This document shows positions 1-5,069 of a DNA stretch of 5,341 nucleotides, one piece after another (position 1 is the stretch's first letter; each line of letters begins with the position of its first letter). The DNA comes from Candidatus Woesearchaeota archaeon. GTDB lineage: Archaea > Nanobdellota > Nanobdellia > SCGC-AAA011-G17 > GW2011-AR17. The position numbers were made by a program, and so were the translations under genes. The notes under the pieces are model-generated. The model did not search any database. It had not been told where the DNA came from and worked only from the letters and a program-made list of their open reading frames with translations. The stretch lies in contig SICW01000052.1 in NCBI GenBank assembly GCA_009691355.1, positions 1-5,341 of the forward strand, given 5' to 3'.

Positions 1-275
1 AAGTGTATAGGTTTATGCACCTGTTTAATTTTAAAGATAGTACATTTATTTCTGAAGAATACGATCAAGAACTTAAAGCAAAAATAATTCATTGCGTACC
101 AGTAAAAGATGCAATTGATGTGCATGTACTTATGGCTGATGGCTCAACAGTTAAAGGAAAAGGAGAACATGCATTGAAGGATCTCAAAGAAGGAGAAGTT
201 ATTCAATTTGAAAGGCAATTTTTCTGCCGCTTAGATGACAAAGAAAAAATGCTCTTTGTGTATGCGCACGATTAG
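1..275 (+). CDS. gltX: Glutamyl-tRNA synthetase, C-terminal end (5' partial)
   Basis: The frame is open from the left window edge to the TAG at 273-275, so this is the last ~90 residues of a longer protein. The GTG at position 3 is only the first in-frame codon in view, not a real start. The sequence fits the beta-barrel anticodon-binding domain of archaeal/eukaryotic-type GluRS: an opening RFMHLFNF resembling the family's R-L-x-x-LFN segment, a strand with VKDAIDVHVLMADG, then GEVIQFERQFFCRLDD near the end, matching the usual EGE-x-VQFER-x-GF-x-R-x-D, and a final F-x-YAHD. The full enzyme charges tRNA with glutamate in the cytoplasm; in most archaea it is non-discriminating and also makes Glu-tRNAGln for GatDE. 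The catalytic Rossmann domain with HIGH/KMSKS-type motifs lies outside the window. GlnRS shares this C-terminal fold, so it is a less likely alternative. Confidence 0.8.
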   Translation, partial: VYRFMHLFNFKDSTFISEEYDQELKAKIIHCVPVKDAIDVHVLMADGSTVKGKGEHALKDLKEGEVIQFERQFFCRLDDKEKMLFVYAHD

Positions 276-301
276 TTTTTTCACTACCCTCCGTGAGTGA
301 A
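276..301 (+). terminator. T-tract terminator and small hairpin after gltX
   Basis: A run of six T (276-281) follows the gltX stop codon directly, the usual form of an intrinsic archaeal termination signal. It runs into a weak hairpin: TTCACT (280-285) can pair with AGTGAA (296-301) around a 10-nt loop. In archaea the T tract matters more than the stem, so the tract is the stronger part of this call. Confidence 0.4.
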
Positions 302-306
302 GTATA

Positions 307-314
307 TTTATAAA
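307..314 (+). promoter_or_regulatory. TATA box of the ABC operon (leaderless-type promoter)
   Basis: TTTATAAA at 307-314 is a good archaeal TATA box. Its centre is about 27 nt upstream of the ATG at 338, the distance at which archaeal transcription normally starts. The mRNA should therefore begin at or within a few nt of the start codon. No Shine-Dalgarno sequence precedes the ATG, which agrees with a leaderless message. Confidence 0.6.
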
Positions 315-337
315 AGAACTTTATTCTACCTCTATAA

Positions 338-1009
338 ATGGAAGTGCTCAAACTCGAAGCTGTCTCTAAGATTTATACACTTGGAGAAGAAAAGGTCATT
401 GCAATAGATGGAATCAACATTTCCATAAACAAAGGTGACTTCGTAGCCCTTGTTGGTCCTAGTGGTTCTGGAAAAAGTACCGCAATGAATCTCGTTGGCT
501 GTTTAGATACTGCAACAACGGGTGAGATTTATCTTAATGAAGTAAATATCCAAAATCTTTCAGAAAGTGACCTTGCACAAATTAGGGGAAAGAAAATAGG
601 TTTTATTTTTCAGACGTTTAATCTTATTCCTAGTCTGGATGCACTAGAAAATGTTGCTCTCCCCATGACCTTTCAGAATATTCCCAGGGATATACGTATG
701 AAAAAAGCAAAAGCCTTACTTGAACAGGTGGGCCTGAAAGATCGTATGTACCACAGACCAAATCAACTTTCTGGAGGACAAAGACAAAGAGTGGCAATTG
801 CCCGTGCCTTAGTAAATGATCCAGAAATTATTCTTGCAGATGAACCTACAGGAAATCTTGATACAAAAACGGGTGATGAAATTATGGGGATATTAACTGA
901 ATTAAATAAAAAAGGGAAGACAATCATTCTTGTCACACATAATCCTGATTTAACAAAACTTGCGAATAAAATTTTCATACTCAAAGATGGGAGAATTATA
1001 GGAGGATAA
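338..1009 (+). CDS. MacB/LolD-type ABC transporter ATP-binding protein
   Basis: This 223-residue protein has every ABC ATPase motif in order: Walker A GPSGSGKST at 40-48, Q-loop Q92, signature LSGGQ at 144-148, Walker B IILADEP at 164-170, D-loop NLD at 173-175 and the switch His H201 in VTHN. Length, the FQTFNLIP stretch after the Q-loop and the DEPTGNLD block fit the MacB/LolD/LptB-like export group (COG1136), whose ATPases act as homodimers on the cytoplasmic face of an FtsX-type permease. Such systems usually use ATP for mechanotransmission across the membrane rather than simple import. The start is fixed by the TATA box about 27 nt upstream. The gene is followed after 1 nt by the next ORF, and the cognate permease is two genes downstream. 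All catalytic residues are present. The substrate cannot be read from the sequence. Confidence 0.93.
   Translation: MEVLKLEAVSKIYTLGEEKVIAIDGINISINKGDFVALVGPSGSGKSTAMNLVGCLDTATTGEIYLNEVNIQNLSESDLAQIRGKKIGFIFQTFNLIPSLDALENVALPMTFQNIPRDIRMKKAKALLEQVGLKDRMYHRPNQLSGGQRQRVAIARALVNDPEIILADEPTGNLDTKTGDEIMGILTELNKKGKTIILVTHNPDLTKLANKIFILKDGRIIGG
1001..1005 (+). promoter_or_regulatory. Shine-Dalgarno site for the second operon gene
   Basis: GGAGG lies within the last codons of the ATPase gene, 5 nt before the ATG at 1011. It is a strong match to the anti-SD sequence and decides the start of the second gene. It contrasts with the first genes of the transcription units here, which have no SD. Confidence 0.75.
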
Positions 1010-1010
1010 C

Positions 1011-1868
1011 ATGAAAAAAATATACACACTTAGAATGAAGCTCAGTCTCTTACTTCTCTTTGTACTTCTCGCAGTAGGTACAGTAGGTGCTGAGATAACT
1101 ATAGATTCATTTCGTTCTACACCGGAGACTGTACAACCTGGTGAGGATTTAGAACTACGTTTAGATTTAGACAATATTGGTGATGATGACATAGACGATA
1201 TTGTAGTAAGTATTGACTTAAGCAATGTTCCGTTTGCACCAATAGAATCCTCTACAGAGAAGGTTATTGATACAATTAGAAATGGTGATGAAGAAAGTGT
1301 TTCTTTCCAACTTGTTGCCTTGTCTAGTGCAGAAGCGCAAACTTATAAAATCCCTGTAACTATCACTTATGAGAATACCACAAAGACATCTTTAATTAGT
1401 CTAGAGGTAGTCACTGATGCAAGTTTAGATCTTCTTTTAGAAAGTTCAGACCTTGTTGTAGAAGGCGAACAAGGTGATGTGACCATTAAAATCATAAATG
1501 AAGGGCTCAACCAGATTAAATTTTTACAAATAACTCTCCTAGAAAGTTCAGACTATGAGATTCTTTCTCCCCCTTCTTTGTACATTGGAGAAATAGATAC
1601 AGGAGATTTTGAGACGGAGGAGTTTACCATTATCCCTACAAGTCAGGATCCAGAACTCAGTTTCAAACTAGAATACAGAGACGCAAACAATAAGGAATTC
1701 ACTGAAGAAAAACAGATCACAGTTAAAGTCTATTCTACAGAGCAGGCAGCTGAACTGGGTTTGGTAAAGCAAGGAAATTCCATGACTTGGATTCTTATTC
1801 TTGTGGTACTCGCTTTAGGTATTTGGGTCTATATCAAAAGGAAAAAACAAAAGAAAAATGTTCGCTGA
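1011..1868 (+). CDS. Exported single-span protein with two Ig-like (COG1361/CARDB-type) domains
   Basis: The 285-residue product starts with a signal peptide: basic MKKIYTLRMK, then a hydrophobic core at about 11-26 ending VGTVGA before E28, a plausible cleavage site. Two beta-rich modules follow, about 28-133 and 136-242. They carry the features of archaeal S-layer-like/CARDB domains: PGEDLELRLDLDNIGDDDIDD in the first, and EGEQGDVTIKIINEG in the second. A single transmembrane helix (about 259-275) ends in a basic tail, KRKKQKKNVR, so the Ig-like part should lie outside the cell and the tail inside. The ectodomain is strongly acidic. Position between ATPase and permease, a 1-nt gap upstream and an 11-nt overlap downstream indicate a dedicated subunit of the ABC complex, perhaps a substrate-binding or adaptor partner. 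That role is inferred. It has no MacA-like lipoyl or coiled-coil hairpin features. Confidence 0.8.
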   Translation: MKKIYTLRMKLSLLLLFVLLAVGTVGAEITIDSFRSTPETVQPGEDLELRLDLDNIGDDDIDDIVVSIDLSNVPFAPIESSTEKVIDTIRNGDEESVSFQLVALSSAEAQTYKIPVTITYENTTKTSLISLEVVTDASLDLLLESSDLVVEGEQGDVTIKIINEGLNQIKFLQITLLESSDYEILSPPSLYIGEIDTGDFETEEFTIIPTSQDPELSFKLEYRDANNKEFTEEKQITVKVYSTEQAAELGLVKQGNSMTWILILVVLALGIWVYIKRKKQKKNVR

Positions 1869-3042
1869 TTATTTTTTATTGTCTCTGAAAAGTATTCGCC
1901 ATAGAAAGCTTCGTTCATGGCTAACAGTCATTGGAATCGTTATTGGTGTAGCTGCAATCATTTCATTAATCACGCTTTCAAGAAGTTTAGAAGGCACTAT
2001 TGAAGAACAGTTTGAATCTTTTGGTGCAAATAGAATTCTTATTTCTGCAAAGGGATTTCAAGGTCCTGGAACTTTATCTCAAGGATTAACAAGCGATGAT
2101 GTAGAAACTATAGAAAAAATATCTGGTTTTGAATATGTTATTCCGGGGATTTTTCGTAGCTCAGAAGTGAATTTTAAAGGACAAACGAGTTTTACTCTTG
2201 TTGGTGGAATACCCTCTGAATATTATGAAGAATTTTATACAGATACAGGAGTAGACATTGAGGATGGAAGAAACGTAAAAGAGGGAGAAAAATATGTTGC
2301 TCTTATTGGCTCGAGAGTAGCTAGCGAGATGTTTGACAAAGAAGTGCATGTGGGTGATAAAATTGAGATGGGCCACCAAGAGTATCGTGTTGTTGGAATT
2401 TTAGAAGAACTGGGAAACGCACAAGATGATAACCAAATTTCCATTCCTTTAGATGCTGCAAGGGAGCTTTTTGATGAAGAAGATGCAGTAGATCTTATCA
2501 TTGCCCAAGTAAAAGTCACAGATGAGATTCCCCAACTTCAAGAAAAAATAGAGAAAGAATTAGAGCAAGAAAGGGACGATACTAATTTCCAAGTAGTCAC
2601 TGCTGCTCAAATTTTAGAACAGATTGGTCAAGTCCTAGGAATTATGCAAATTGTCCTTGTAGGGATTGCAGCAATTTCTCTCCTTGTTGGAGCTATAGGA
2701 ATTATGAACTCCATGTATACAAGTGTCTTAGAAAGAACAAAAGAAATTGGAATCATGAAGGCAATAGGTGCTAGAAATAAAGACATATTAATCCTCTTTA
2801 TTATTGAATCAGGAATGATTGGCCTTGTTGGTGGGACTCTTGGTGTCCTTATTGGAGCAGGGCTTGCATACGCAGTGGGCCCTTTATCCCAGAATGCAGG
2901 ATTTACCATTCATATTACTTTAGAGCCCCTTGTGCTTCTCTTTGGACTAGTCTTTGCCTTTGTCGTAGGTATTATTGCGGGTATTCTTCCTGCATGGCAA
3001 GCTTCACGATTAAAACCCATTGATGCACTGCGATATGAGTAA
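1858..3042 (+). CDS. MacB/FtsX-type ABC transporter permease
   Basis: The 394-residue protein has the MacB layout. The N-terminal SIRHRKLRSWLTVIGIVIG leads into TM1 (about 20-41), then an extracytoplasmic core domain (about 45-250), then TM2 (about 259-284), TM3 (about 308-339) and TM4 (about 356-378). Diagnostic segments are the cytoplasmic loop ERTKEIGIMKAIGAR at 292-306, which contacts the ATPase in this family, and the C-terminal PAWQASRLKPIDALRYE at 378-394. Length is normal for a stand-alone permease without a fused ATPase. The ATG at 1858 lies inside the end of the upstream gene (11-nt overlap, different frame) with no good SD, so translation is probably coupled. It should dimerise and pair with the ATPase encoded at 338-1009. 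Related systems export lipids, lipoproteins, peptides or antibiotics, or regulate envelope enzymes; which applies here is unknown. Confidence 0.93.
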   Translation: MFADYFLLSLKSIRHRKLRSWLTVIGIVIGVAAIISLITLSRSLEGTIEEQFESFGANRILISAKGFQGPGTLSQGLTSDDVETIEKISGFEYVIPGIFRSSEVNFKGQTSFTLVGGIPSEYYEEFYTDTGVDIEDGRNVKEGEKYVALIGSRVASEMFDKEVHVGDKIEMGHQEYRVVGILEELGNAQDDNQISIPLDAARELFDEEDAVDLIIAQVKVTDEIPQLQEKIEKELEQERDDTNFQVVTAAQILEQIGQVLGIMQIVLVGIAAISLLVGAIGIMNSMYTSVLERTKEIGIMKAIGARNKDILILFIIESGMIGLVGGTLGVLIGAGLAYAVGPLSQNAGFTIHITLEPLVLLFGLVFAFVVGIIAGILPAWQASRLKPIDALRYE

Positions 3043-3714
3043 TTACAGAATCTCTACGAGTTCACCTATTTTTTTATTACATTTATACAATTTTGCAGGC
3101 CGATGCGCCATACCTTCAAGAATATCCCCCGTGTCTTCTACAATGTCCAAGGCAAAGATCTTTTTTCTAAAATTTCTTTTATCAAACTTCTTGTGAAGAA
3201 TAGTTTCATAAATTTTTTGCAGTTCTGTAAGAGTAAACTTATCTTGAAGAAATTGAAAGGCAACTGTGGTGTATTCTAACTTCCATTGTAATCTCTTTAG
3301 GGCATATTCTAATATTTTACTATGGTCAAAAGCAAGTTTTGGTGGTTGATATGCAGAGAACCAATTTGCTTCTGAGACATCTGTCTTTGGGTCTAGTCTT
3401 TGGCCTTCTGATTTAATCAGTGCAAAATACGCAATAGTAATAACCCTACCTCGTGAATCTCTTTTAGGATCACCAAAGGTATAAAGCTGTTCAAGATACA
3501 CATCTTTTACTCCCGTTTCTTCTAAGAGCTCCCTTTTTGCTGCAACTTCAAGATCTTCATCAATGTGGACGAAGCCTCCTGGAAGAGCCCAGCCTCCTTT
3601 ATAGGGTTGAATGTCTCTTTTTATGAGCAAAACTTTTAACTCATGATCGTGCATACTAAAAATAACAATATCTACAGTTACCATAGGCCTAGGAAATTTT
3701 GTGACATCATCCAT
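3043..3714 (-). CDS. NrtR-like Nudix hydrolase with C-terminal winged helix
   Basis: The 223-residue protein has two parts. Residues 8-140 are a Nudix domain with a complete Nudix box at 47-69: G47, E53, then R61-E62, E65-E66 and G68-V69 fit GX5EX7REUXEEXGU exactly, so the metal-binding glutamates are present. WALPGGF precedes it, as in ADP-ribose pyrophosphatases. Residues about 145-215 match the winged-helix domain of the NrtR family: FTLTELQKIYETIL, then DKRNFRKKI, then RPAKLYK near the end. NrtR proteins repress NAD-biosynthesis genes and sense ADP-ribose or related nucleotides. Some members keep hydrolase activity and others have lost it; here the box is intact, so it may be an enzyme, a regulator or both. 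A fragment of nadE lies 42 nt upstream on the same strand, which supports a link to NAD metabolism. The start is set by a TATA box about 28 nt upstream. Confidence 0.88.
   Translation of the reverse strand: MDDVTKFPRPMVTVDIVIFSMHDHELKVLLIKRDIQPYKGGWALPGGFVHIDEDLEVAAKRELLEETGVKDVYLEQLYTFGDPKRDSRGRVITIAYFALIKSEGQRLDPKTDVSEANWFSAYQPPKLAFDHSKILEYALKRLQWKLEYTTVAFQFLQDKFTLTELQKIYETILHKKFDKRNFRKKIFALDIVEDTGDILEGMAHRPAKLYKCNKKIGELVEIL
3069..3075 (+). terminator. Candidate T-tract terminator of the ABC operon
   Basis: Seven consecutive T begin 27 nt beyond the permease stop codon. A T tract in this place can end an archaeal transcript. It lies inside the opposing Nudix gene, where it encodes lysines near the C-terminus, because no intergenic space exists between the two convergent genes. 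The coding constraint makes the terminator call tentative. Confidence 0.3.
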
Positions 3715-3731
3715 GATAGTGTGAATGGTAC

Positions 3732-3753
3732 AAGAATATTTAAATATATTCTT
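3732..3753 (-). promoter_or_regulatory. Inverted repeat over the TATA box of the Nudix gene (candidate operator)
   Basis: AAGAATAT (3732-3739) and ATATTCTT (3746-3753) form a perfect 8-bp inverted repeat around a 6-bp spacer, TTAAAT. On the minus strand its middle reads TATTTAAAT (3746-3738), a good archaeal TATA box centred about 28 nt before the ATG at 3714. A dimeric regulator bound here would block TBP. The product of the adjacent gene, a Nudix-winged-helix protein, is the obvious candidate. The TATA call is the firmer part. The operator role is inference, because AT-rich DNA produces such symmetry fairly easily. Confidence 0.45.
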
Positions 3754-3756
3754 AGT

Positions 3757-4326
3757 TTATGGCCTCCATTGATTTAGGATCGTTTCTCGAAGGTCAAAAC
3801 CAAAAGCCCTTTCACTCACTGCTATTATCGGTGGTCCTTGAAGTCTTTTGTATACTGATTTCTGAAAAAGTTTGTAGGTATCAAGAACGAGTTTCTTAAA
3901 AGTCACTTCTGTATATTTATCATAGATTGTTTTGCCAGAAGCATCAGGAGTAAAAGCCTCTTTGTTAAGAGTTTTACTTCTAAATTCTGTTATGAGTTCT
4001 TGAGGACTTTTTCTATGGTCCACAAATTCTCCCACAAGAGGAGCAACGACATCATAATCAAAAGGGTCATATTGGCCTTCACTTAATTCAGCAGAAGGTT
4101 TAATGGTAAAAGTTTCTTTGGGAATAATTTCTCTACCGTATTTTTCATTCACATACGCTGCGACTTTGTACACATCTCTTTTAGAAAGATCTCCAATAAC
4201 AGATATACCTCCGCACATATCCCCATAGAGTGTTGAATATCCTAATGCAATCTCGGTTTCATTTCCGTTAGAGATAAGTAGTGCTCCTGTATCATTTGTT
4301 TTGCTCCTGATTGTACCTTGTACACC
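3757..4326 (-). pseudogene. nadE: 3' remnant of glutamine-dependent NAD+ synthetase
   Basis: An open frame of about 189 codons ends at the TAA at 3757-3759. Reading from 4326, it gives VQGTIRS (compare IQARIR in the family), LISNGNETEIALGYSTLYGD at 4278-4219 (family TGNKSE-x-A-x-GY-x-TLYGD), KPSAELSEGQYD, and a tail KRLQGPPIIAVSERAFGFD. That tail is typical of large, roughly 600+ residue, two-domain NAD+ synthetases, which make NAD+ from deamido-NAD using glutamine and ATP. Missing are the whole N-terminal glutaminase (nitrilase-like) domain and the SGGxDS-type P-loop of the synthetase domain, so the product cannot be an active synthetase. An in-frame TAA at 4329-4327 closes the frame. No ATG, GTG or TTG occurs in frame before the ATG at 4218, which lies in the middle of the conserved GDMCGG stretch. 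A 153-residue product from 4218 is possible but would lack even more of the fold. Confidence 0.8.
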
Positions 4327-4415
4327 TTATGCTGTAAAGAATACACTAACTACTATTTAAAGGTTTCGTAGCTTCCAAAGCAATATTTATAAATCTCCAG
4401 ATTTTAGAAGTAGCT
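4327..4415. other. Divergent intergenic region with two TATA-like boxes
   Basis: These 89 bases separate the nadE remnant (minus strand) from the M50 protease gene (plus strand). The plus-strand TATA box at 4386-4393 serves the protease. A minus-strand box, TTTAAATA (4361-4354), is centred about 27 nt above position 4330, just before the open nadE frame begins. It may be the surviving promoter of the once complete nadE gene, but no start codon remains at the expected place. Confidence 0.35.
4386..4393 (+). promoter_or_regulatory. TATA box of the M50 protease gene (leaderless-type promoter)
   Basis: TTTATAAA at 4386-4393 is identical to the ABC operon box and is centred about 26 nt before the ATG at 4416. 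Transcription should start at or beside the start codon. There is no SD sequence in the short stretch between. Confidence 0.6.
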
Positions 4416-5033
4416 ATGCATCTAAAATTTTCAAAGATAGAAATTCGAGATCTCTCTAAAGCCTGGGTAGCAATCTCTATTGCCTTTGCTATTGCTCTTG
4501 CTGGAGGCTTCTTTGCTATACGTTTTGATATATCTTTTATCCAAAATATTATTTTTGCAGCAGTGACCGTAGGTGTTGGCTTTCTCCTCCATGAACTAGG
4601 ACATAAAGTTGTTGCACAAAGATACGGCTGTTTTGCAGAATTCCGCGCAGATAATACCATGCTTCTTCTTTCCATAGTCACTGCTTTTTTTGGATTTATT
4701 TTTGCAGCACCTGGTGCAGTGATGATTGCTGGGCGAGTAAGTACAGAAAGAAACGGAAAAATTTCTCTTGCTGGACCACTAGTAAATATTGTTCTTGCAC
4801 TGATCTTCATGACTTTTGGGATTCTCATTAATGAGGGCTTTTTTGGCGGGCTTTTTGCATTTGGTTTTTTCATAAACACTTGGTTAGCAATTTTCAACTT
4901 AATTCCCATTTGGATTCTTGATGGAAAGAAAGTTCTGGCATGGAATAAATGGATCTATGGAATAACGATGGCTTTTGCAATCGGTCTTTTGGTTCTTGGC
5001 CAATACCTTCCATTACAGAGTCTGGGCTTCTAG
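4416..5033 (+). CDS. M50-family (site-2 protease-like) membrane metallopeptidase
   Basis: This 205-residue, very hydrophobic protein carries the zinc motif HELGH at 59-63 inside a membrane segment, with E60 as catalytic base and H59/H63 as ligands. The second family motif, NLIPIWILDGKK at 161-172, supplies the third ligand D169. Between them, AGPLVN at 119-124 is the usual conserved AGP-x-x-N stretch. Hydrophobic segments at about 16-37, 41-60, 83-106, 118-139, 142-164 and 178-196 suggest roughly six helices. The opening IEIRDLSKAWVAISIAFAIA is typical of short archaeal members. No PDZ or CBS domain is present. The family cuts substrates within the membrane, often releasing regulators. No substrate or anti-sigma-like partner is visible here; the next gene is 36 nt downstream but has its own promoter. 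The start is chosen from the TATA spacing. Confidence 0.88.
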   Translation: MHLKFSKIEIRDLSKAWVAISIAFAIALAGGFFAIRFDISFIQNIIFAAVTVGVGFLLHELGHKVVAQRYGCFAEFRADNTMLLLSIVTAFFGFIFAAPGAVMIAGRVSTERNGKISLAGPLVNIVLALIFMTFGILINEGFFGGLFAFGFFINTWLAIFNLIPIWILDGKKVLAWNKWIYGITMAFAIGLLVLGQYLPLQSLGF

Positions 5034-5039
5034 GATAGT

Positions 5040-5047
5040 TTTATAAG
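5040..5047 (+). promoter_or_regulatory. TATA box of the last gene
   Basis: TTTATAAG at 5040-5047 is centred about 26 nt before the ATG at 5070, the same geometry as the other promoters in this window. It starts only 7 nt after the protease stop codon. Confidence 0.5.
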
Positions 5048-5057
5048 ATCCCACTTA

Positions 5058-5063
5058 TTTTTT
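5058..5063 (+). terminator. T tract between the M50 gene and the next start codon
   Basis: Six T lie 25 nt beyond the protease stop codon and could end its transcript. The tract sits between the TATA box and ATG of the following gene, so terminator and promoter are interleaved. It could also be just an AT-rich initiator region. Confidence 0.3.
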
Positions 5064-5069
5064 AAAGCT

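Noticed and set aside
280..301. The 6-bp hairpin upstream of the ABC operon as a riboswitch or operator
   Set aside because: The stem is short and AT-containing, it lies upstream of the TATA box and so is outside the predicted leaderless mRNA, and no other structure supports it.
763..1225. Minus-strand open frames of about 90 codons opposite the ATPase and the Ig-like protein genes
   Set aside because: They are opposite well-supported genes, have no promoter or family resemblance, and their composition looks like a reverse shadow.
1438..1560. Direct repeat AGAAAGTTCAGA (about 1440 and 1551)
   Set aside because: It encodes the short peptide LLESSD twice within one beta-rich domain. With only two copies and no further repeat structure, chance or coding similarity is enough to explain it.
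2161..2909. Three minus-strand open frames opposite the permease gene
   Set aside because: The permease is unambiguous throughout this stretch; the antisense frames have no recognisable protein features.
4312..4324. TGTAC-CTT-GTACA palindrome at the broken end of nadE, considered as a recombination or attachment site
   Set aside because: It is only 5+3+5 bp, lies in codons for the conserved VQGT segment, and no second copy or integrase gene is visible.
4337..4343. AAGAATA, resembling a half of the candidate operator, near the former nadE promoter
   Set aside because: There is no inverted partner at the right distance, and similar heptamers occur elsewhere in the window, so it is not evidence of a second operator.
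4346..4909. 187-codon minus-strand frame opposite the M50 gene
   Set aside because: It is long, but it mirrors an intact protease gene, is rich in Lys/Pro/Ala/Ile in shadow fashion, and shows no domain. The protease motifs decide the strand.
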